From ZC4RG20 sp036381515 (GTDB lineage Bacteria; Pseudomonadota; Gammaproteobacteria; Steroidobacterales; Rariloculaceae): a stretch of DNA of 64,000 nucleotides. The notes beneath the pieces were generated by a model that made no database searches, was not told the DNA's origin, and saw only the letters and a program-made list of their open reading frames with translations. The DNA lies in contig DASVCR010000072.1 in assembly GCA_036381515.1 (NCBI GenBank), positions 62,001 through 126,000 on the forward strand, read 5' to 3'. The position numbers and the translations under genes were made by a program. This document shows positions 59,281-64,000 of this stretch, in pieces. Each line of letters opens with the position of its first letter. The first letter of the stretch is position 1.

Positions 59281-59470
59281 CGCGACCTCCTGCGAGCTCG
59301 AATCGCCGCTCGGTCCTTCTCGAGCGAGGGCGTCGTGAACGGAGCAGAGTATTCCCCCACGGGGCCGTGCGGCCATCGGCCATAAGTCCAATACGCCCGG
59401 CAGGCAAGCGAAGGGAGATGCCGAGGCGTTCGCTGCACCCGGTGCCCCCGCGTTACGAAAGCCCGGCGAT

Positions 59471-60325
59471 TCAGAAGGATCCGGTGATGTAGAAGAGGAT
59501 GCCCCGGTGGCTGGATCGAAGCTCGCCGGTAAAGTCGTCGTCGACGTCGAAGTCGAGATCGAGATTGAACACGTTCAGTCCGCCGCCGATGCCGAAATTC
59601 CTGGTCACGTCGTACTCGACGAGAAAGTACGCGTCCTGGAGACGGCCCGATTGCTCTTCGAACCTGAGACTGAAGGCTTCCGTCTTGAAGTTCAAGGAAA
59701 CTTTGTCGGCGACATTGTACCGTCCGCCGAAGGTGACGGTCGGCGTCGGCAGCGTTCCTCCGTCGTCGTATCGCCTGTCGATGCCGGTCAACAGGCCGGT
59801 CCCGATGGCGGTCAAAGTGACGTCGCGAACATTGAGGCCGGCGCCGAGGAAGAACTCGTACGGCTCGACGTTGATGAACGACCAGACGTAGCCGACTTCG
59901 GCCACCTCGACGTCCAGCTCCGTGTCGAGTGCGAGCCCGACCGGAAAGTCGACACCGCCGATCCGGATGTCTTTGGACAGGCCGGTAGAGCCGTTCCGCT
60001 TCATCGAATAGTACGTCCACTCGAGGCGGTGCGCCCGGCTGAAGCGGTAGTAGCCGTCCAGGCGAAAGACCGTAGCCGAGTCCTCGACGTTCAGGTCCTC
60101 CTCGAGCTCGAGCAGCGTGCCGATGCCGAGGCCGCTATGGTCGATGCGGGCCGTGCTGCTGACATTTCGAGCGTCGAAGCCTCCCAGCCTCAGCTTGACG
60201 CGCTCTCGCAACGGGCTGTCGTCGTAACGCTCCTGTGCGTGCAACTCCGCGGAAGCCGCGAGGAGACCGATCGCCCCGTACGGCAATGCTGAAATCGCAA
60301 CGCGTCTCCCATGTTTCCGGGACAT
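59471..60325 (-). CDS. OmpW-like outer-membrane beta-barrel protein
   Basis: A 284-residue protein with an N-terminal export signal (ISALPYGAIGLLAASAELHAQ). The mature part has alternating strands VKLRLGGFDAR, ATVFRLDGYYRFSRAHRLEWTYYS, AEVGYVWSFINVEPYEFFLGAGLNVRDV and FLVEYDVTRNFGIGGGLNVFNLDLDFD, ending in a C-terminal Phe (YITGSF), the outer-membrane assembly signal. The pattern of 8-12 strands is OmpW/OmpA-like. It is divergent from the Q-rich exported protein gene across 272 bp. Confidence 0.72.
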   Translation of the reverse strand: MSRKHGRRVAISALPYGAIGLLAASAELHAQERYDDSPLRERVKLRLGGFDARNVSSTARIDHSGLGIGTLLELEEDLNVEDSATVFRLDGYYRFSRAHRLEWTYYSMKRNGSTGLSKDIRIGGVDFPVGLALDTELDVEVAEVGYVWSFINVEPYEFFLGAGLNVRDVTLTAIGTGLLTGIDRRYDDGGTLPTPTVTFGGRYNVADKVSLNFKTEAFSLRFEEQSGRLQDAYFLVEYDVTRNFGIGGGLNVFNLDLDFDVDDDFTGELRSSHRGILFYITGSF

Positions 60326-60597
60326 CGTTCAGCTGCCACTCGGTCTTGCGACGCACAAGCCTCGCGCTCATCAGCAGGGGTTGCAGTCGGACCTTGGTCT
60401 CATGGACCGGTCTGCAGTCACGGATTACGCGAGCGAGGCGGCACCCGATGGTATCGAGAGGGCCGGGAGATTGGACGAAGGTTGCATTGTGCGCGAGCCG
60501 TGACCATGGCGAACTCTGCCTTCCGGTCAGCACCGTCGCACGTTGCGGCCGCTGCCGGAGCGAAGTGTTTCGGAGCGTCGCCAGAGGGGAGAAATTC

Positions 60598-61308
60598 ATG
60601 AAGCATCGACCCACGACCGGAATGCGGTTGCCTGTCTCGAGCCGGAGTGCACTGGTCGTCGCTGCGGCCGGCACCGCGCTGCTCGCGGCCGGCTCGTTTG
60701 CACAGGAGCCGCAAGGACGGCCGCAGGACCCACAGCAGGCGCAGCAGGGACGGCAGCAAGCGCAGCAAGGTCGACCCCAAGCGCAGCAAAGCCGGCAGCA
60801 GGAGCAGGAGGTCGCGCTTCTCGACGAGCCCGCCTTCGTCGAAGAGACCGCGGAAGTCCGCGCAACCGTCATGGAGGTCGATCCCGCCACGCGGACGGTG
60901 TCATTGCGAACCGACGACGGTGATGAGTTCACGGTGCAAGCGGCGGACGACGTCGACCTCGAGAATATCGGAGAGGGCGACACTGTCGACGTAGAGTACT
61001 ACGCGGCGCTCGCGGCCGAGGTCACGACGGCGCCGCCCGGGCGGGAACGCGTCGTCATTGCCTCGAGCGAGGCGCCGATCGGCCAGCCCGGAGGTGCCGT
61101 CGGTGTGATCCACACGGCGATTGTCACGATCGACGATGTGGACACGGAGAACAATACGGTGGCCTTCACGACCCCCGAAGGCGAGCCGCGCGAGGTTACC
61201 GTGGAGCGGCCCGAGCTGCAGCAATTCCTTGCCGGGCTCGAAGAGGGCGACACCGTGCAAGTGACATACGGCGAGGCGCTGGCTGTCTCGCTGACTCCGG
61301 CAGAGTGA
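60598..61308 (+). CDS. exported Gln-rich protein with beta-barrel-like repeats
   Basis: A 236-residue protein from ATG 60598, which has GGGGAG 8 bases upstream. A long basic-start signal (ALVVAAAGTALLAAGSFAQ) leads into a Gln/Arg/Pro/Ala tract of about 35 residues with QAQQGR-type repeats. Two similar domains of about 75 residues follow, each with a VxEVDPxTxTVxxxTxDGxE-type core (ATVMEVDPATRTVSLRTDDG and VTIDDVDTENNTVAFTTPEG) and each ending GDTVxVxYxEALA. The duplication suggests a two-module beta fold. No named family. DUF4136 gene follows 18 bp downstream. Confidence 0.7.
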   Translation: MKHRPTTGMRLPVSSRSALVVAAAGTALLAAGSFAQEPQGRPQDPQQAQQGRQQAQQGRPQAQQSRQQEQEVALLDEPAFVEETAEVRATVMEVDPATRTVSLRTDDGDEFTVQAADDVDLENIGEGDTVDVEYYAALAAEVTTAPPGRERVVIASSEAPIGQPGGAVGVIHTAIVTIDDVDTENNTVAFTTPEGEPREVTVERPELQQFLAGLEEGDTVQVTYGEALAVSLTPAE

Positions 61309-61326
61309 GGAGAGGGGGCGATCATC

Positions 61327-61887
61327 ATGAACACGAGATGGATTGCAGTCCCGCTTCTCGGCGTCGCTCTGACGGCGGCGCATGCCGCGAAGCCCAAGAT
61401 CGAGTGGGACAAGAGCTACGACTTTTCGGCAGCGAAGACGTTTCAGTGGCGCGACACGGACTCCCCGCTCGCGACCAGCAATCCGCTGATGCATTCCCGG
61501 GTGGTCGCGGACATCGAGCGCCAGCTCGCGATGGCGGGGCTCATGGAAGTCGAGCAGAACCCGGACGTGTACGTCACGTACCACACATCGACGGAGCAGA
61601 ACGTCCGCCTCGAATCCGACGCCTGGGGCTATGGTTTCGGCGGTTACGGTACCGGCGCGTGGGGCGCGTGGGGCTACGGATACAACGGCCCCACGTCGGT
61701 GACGACGGACGTCGTCACCTACGACACCGGCACGCTCGTGGTCGACATCTGGGATGCAGATCGGATGGAGCTGGTCTGGCGCGCTTCCTACTCGAAGGTC
61801 TTCTCCGACGACCCGGAGAAGGCCGGAAAGCAAGTCGACGCCGCGATCGAAGCCATGGCCGAGCGTTGGAAGAAGCTTTCCGACTAG
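61327..61887 (+). CDS. DUF4136 exported (lipo)protein
   Basis: A 186-residue protein with signal MNTRWIAVPLLGVALTAAHA. The DUF4136 domain shows WDKSYDFSAAKTFQWRD, IERQLAMAGLMEVEQNPDVYVTYHTS, a Gly/Tyr-rich insert (WGYGFGGYGTGAWGAWGYGYN in pieces) and GTLVVDIWDADRMELVWRASYSKVFSDDPEKAGKQVDAAI. Members are outer-membrane-associated proteins of unknown role. It has no lipobox Cys. It is in an operon with the Gln-rich protein and converges with the DUF202 gene. Confidence 0.88.
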   Translation: MNTRWIAVPLLGVALTAAHAAKPKIEWDKSYDFSAAKTFQWRDTDSPLATSNPLMHSRVVADIERQLAMAGLMEVEQNPDVYVTYHTSTEQNVRLESDAWGYGFGGYGTGAWGAWGYGYNGPTSVTTDVVTYDTGTLVVDIWDADRMELVWRASYSKVFSDDPEKAGKQVDAAIEAMAERWKKLSD

Positions 61888-61947
61888 GCAGCGTCGGCAG
61901 GCAACTCGCCGGCGGCGACTCTCCGGGCGCGCTTCTTGCGCCGCCCC

Positions 61948-62415
61948 TCAGGCGAACGGAGGCGTGAAGCGGATCAGCATGCTGATGATCGCCGCCACGC
62001 CGATCAGCAGCAGGAGCAGCGCCGCGATCAGAGTCTGCGAAGCCGGAAAGCGGCTTTCGCCGTGGATCAGTCCGACCGTCATCATGCTCTCGCGCTCGGC
62101 CCGCAGGCCCAGCATGAAACGAATGTGATAGACGATGCCGATTGCCAGCACGGCGATGCCGAGCGCCACGAGCGCCAAACCGAAGTTCATGGCCGATTCG
62201 GAGCGGGTCAGGACGTTTGCCTCCTGAAGCTTGTGAAACGCTTCGGCTATCGTGAAACCGAAGCTGATCAGCGCCAGAGACGTGCGGATGACGGCCATCA
62301 ACGTGCGATCGGCCGCCATGCGGGTGCGCTGAAACGACATGCCGGTGCGCCGCGAGGCGAGCTCCACGGAAGGGTCTCGCGCGGAGCCGTTCTGGGTAAT
62401 CGTGCTCTTCGTCAT
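61948..62415 (-). CDS. DUF202/YidH-family inner-membrane protein
   Basis: A 155-residue protein. The signature RTRMAADRTLMAVIRTSLALISFGFTIAEAF (residues about 30-60, read in pieces) is diagnostic of DUF202. Three helices are seen: that segment, FGLALVALGIAVLAIGIVYHI and LIAALLLLLIGVAAIISMLI. The function is not established; plant and bacterial members are linked to phosphate or metal transport. It lies between the DUF4136 and porin genes, 73 bp after the porin stop on the same strand. Confidence 0.9.
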   Translation of the reverse strand: MTKSTITQNGSARDPSVELASRRTGMSFQRTRMAADRTLMAVIRTSLALISFGFTIAEAFHKLQEANVLTRSESAMNFGLALVALGIAVLAIGIVYHIRFMLGLRAERESMMTVGLIHGESRFPASQTLIAALLLLLIGVAAIISMLIRFTPPFA

Positions 62416-62488
62416 GAATCAGCTCCTTATTCCCGCGGGGCCGCGTCCCGACGAATCGGCGAGCTCCTCGGGTGTCGTCGCCGCCAGC

Positions 62489-64000
62489 TCAGGGGTTGTA
62501 CTGAAACCGCAGAAGGAGAATGTCGGCATCGCCCACGCCGCGCAGCTTCGAGTGCACGTAGTTCAGCATCACTCGGCTCTCGGAGTTGAGATACCAGTTG
62601 AGCCCGAGGGCAACGTTGCGCATGGTTCCTCCCGAGATCGAAGCATCGGTCAGATCGACGGTCGAGTAGCGGGCGGTGACTTCGAAGGCGCCTTGTGGAG
62701 CGTCCGATCGCAACGGGTTGCCGCCCCGATAGAGAGTGTTTGGCGTGACCCGGTGGAACGTGCCTTCGGCGCGGTCGTAGGCACGCTGCTCTCCAGTCAG
62801 GAATCGTCCGATCTCGAGATAGCCGCCAGTGAACCGCGGATCGCCGACGGCCGGAGCTTCCACGGCGGCCCTTATCCATTCGCTTTGCAGCCAGTAGCTG
62901 CGCCTTACGACGGCCAGTTCGACACCGAGCAGTCTCGCCCTGTCGGACGCGATACGGCCGGTGTCGGCGTAAACCGGAGCAGAGCGTGCTTCGGGCCGAG
63001 CCTGGTAGCGAATGTCGTCGTCGGTCGGCCGACGGTTGCTCAGGGCGATGCCGACGTGGACGAAGCCGCCATCCTCGAAGAGCAGGGGCAGGCCGGTCAC
63101 GCGCCCGCTGAACGTCAGCTCGGAGTTGTTCGGATTGTCCGCCGTGCTCCCGCCGTCGGTCGTCAGCGACGCCGCCCACGTCAGCCGGTCGTTGTTCTCG
63201 GGGTGCCGCAACATGAGGCCGACGTTGCGACCAGGCGCAAACGTGTCCGCCGGCAATCCCCTTTCCAGGAATCCGGCATAGTTCGAGCTGGTCAACCGGC
63301 CGATGCTGAATGGCTCCTGGAACTTGCCGATGCGCCAGCGAAAGCGGTTCGAGATCCAGTCGGCGGGCCGGACGCCGTCGATGTAGGCCTGCTTGAGGCC
63401 GGGGTCCTCGCCAACGTCGAACTCGACCCAGAAGTCCATTGCGCGAAGCAGTCGGCCCTTCGCGAACACTCGACCCCGCCGGAGGCTCAGGCCGTCGTCG
63501 ATCGATCCGAGAACCTCCTCGATGGCATCGTCTTCTACGCCGTACGTGGCATCGAGCTGCGCGCGGACGCCGATCTGGAAACGAAACATTCCGTCGCGGA
63601 GATCCCAGCTCGTCACGTCTCGGAACGCCGCACGAAATCGGCTCCACCGGGCGCCGGCAGTGTCGTCGTTCGCGGAGCCGGACTCGGCTTGCTCGAGTCG
63701 AGCTCGCTCCGCCTCGAGCTCGCGGATTTCGAGCGTCAAGGTGCGCCTTCGATCGAGCTCGGCCGGAGTCGGTCTCCTGTCGCCGATTTCGACGTCCAGC
63801 TCCTCGAGGTCGCGCCGCCGGAGGTCGATCTCACGAGCGAGCTCGGCATGCGTCCGTAGCCTGCGCGCAGCGTCCGAGGAGGCCGCCGCCTGCCCCGTGC
63901 GATCTTCCTGAGACGAGCCTTCGCGCGGAGCCATCGTGCCGGCCCACACCCACATCCCTAATACGAAGATCCACGCGCGCGAGCGGAGGGGCGAAGCCGC
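62489..64000 (-). CDS. OprO/OprP-like porin (5' end beyond window)
   Basis: At least 503 codons. The frame stays open past the ATG at 63955 to the window edge and that upstream part reads RAWIFVLGMWVWAGTMA, the core of a signal peptide, so the start is outside the window. An N-terminal coiled-coil (about residues 35-95: AELAREIDLRRRDLEELDVEIG, then LEIRELEAERARLEQAE) precedes a beta-barrel domain resembling phosphate-selective porins O and P (FRFQIGVRAQLDATY, FWVEFDVGEDPGLKQAYID, WRIGKFQEPFSIGRL, SNYAGFLERGL), ending LLRFQYNP. It is probably a trimeric outer-membrane channel for anions or phosphorylated compounds, fitting the nearby periplasmic phosphatase. Confidence 0.85.
   Translation of the reverse strand, partial: AASPLRSRAWIFVLGMWVWAGTMAPREGSSQEDRTGQAAASSDAARRLRTHAELAREIDLRRRDLEELDVEIGDRRPTPAELDRRRTLTLEIRELEAERARLEQAESGSANDDTAGARWSRFRAAFRDVTSWDLRDGMFRFQIGVRAQLDATYGVEDDAIEEVLGSIDDGLSLRRGRVFAKGRLLRAMDFWVEFDVGEDPGLKQAYIDGVRPADWISNRFRWRIGKFQEPFSIGRLTSSNYAGFLERGLPADTFAPGRNVGLMLRHPENNDRLTWAASLTTDGGSTADNPNNSELTFSGRVTGLPLLFEDGGFVHVGIALSNRRPTDDDIRYQARPEARSAPVYADTGRIASDRARLLGVELAVVRRSYWLQSEWIRAAVEAPAVGDPRFTGGYLEIGRFLTGEQRAYDRAEGTFHRVTPNTLYRGGNPLRSDAPQGAFEVTARYSTVDLTDASISGGTMRNVALGLNWYLNSESRVMLNYVHSKLRGVGDADILLLRFQYNP

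Noticed and set aside
1..64000. tRNA, rRNA, integrase or transposase genes
   Set aside because: No T-loop GGTTCGAATCC-type sequence, rRNA segment, or recombinase-like protein was recognised on either strand.

Overview
The window is high-GC bacterial chromosome with no phage, plasmid or insertion-sequence genes. The gene set points to Pseudomonadota, most likely a free-living aerobic gammaproteobacterium: an RND efflux tripartite operon with its lipoprotein outer-membrane channel, CysJI sulfite reductase, a GlnK-type PII protein behind a sigma-54 promoter, YajQ, a DegP/DegQ protease, outer-membrane barrels and porins, and two PQQ dehydrogenases. That assignment is inference from gene content; no rRNA or other phylogenetic marker is present. 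Nearly every gene has a long G/C-driven shadow reading frame on the opposite strand or in another frame; these are left out.

Layout. 1-4.8 kb: the 3' part of an AI-2E-family exporter with an extra C-terminal domain, then a leftward run of quinohemoprotein dehydrogenase, ParB and O-methyltransferase. 4.8-11 kb: an XRE-type regulator with a good operator palindrome, an alpha/beta hydrolase overlapping a large DUF2339 membrane protein, a 470-bp block of two intermingled repeat families, and a DUF3500 protein. 11-21.8 kb: Na/Pi cotransporter, exported NTF2-like protein, DUF4159 protein, YajQ, FMN-dependent lactate dehydrogenase, an ArsR/AHSA1 pair, metallophosphoesterase, PhnB-like protein, GH15 glycosidase and exonuclease III. 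21.8-31.7 kb: a perfect 26-bp inverted repeat, a Tat-exported cupredoxin, three small or exported proteins, and the RND efflux operon facing its TetR regulator.

31.7-49.9 kb: SRPBCC/amidase/YbhB operon, aldehyde dehydrogenase plus exported methyltransferase-like protein, glnK, two overlapping exported proteins, a GntR-ABC-permease operon, a LysR regulator facing cysJI, a di-heme cytochrome c facing a SufR-like iron-sulfur regulator, and a Do-type protease. 49.9-55.7 kb: second PQQ dehydrogenase, AraC regulator, dodecin, MATE exporter and an outer-membrane barrel-like protein. 55.7-64 kb: a run of membrane, periplasmic and outer-membrane proteins (periplasmic HAD phosphatase, glycine-zipper protein, OmpW-like barrel, Q-rich exported protein, DUF4136, DUF202/YidH and an OprO/P-like porin cut by the window end). 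By eye this last block is less GC-biased than the rest.

The themes are periplasmic quinoprotein oxidation, envelope maintenance and export, and several divergent regulator/target pairs with visible candidate operators (XRE, ArsR, TetR, GntR, LysR). I did not find a clear-cut new multi-gene defence or biosynthetic system. The most unusual items are the compound repeat block at 9.4-9.86 kb, the 26-bp inverted repeat at 21.84-21.95 kb, a ParB without ParA inside a quinoprotein operon, a signal-peptide-bearing methyltransferase, a TetR regulator with an N-terminal cysteine cluster, and the SufR/di-heme cytochrome pair.
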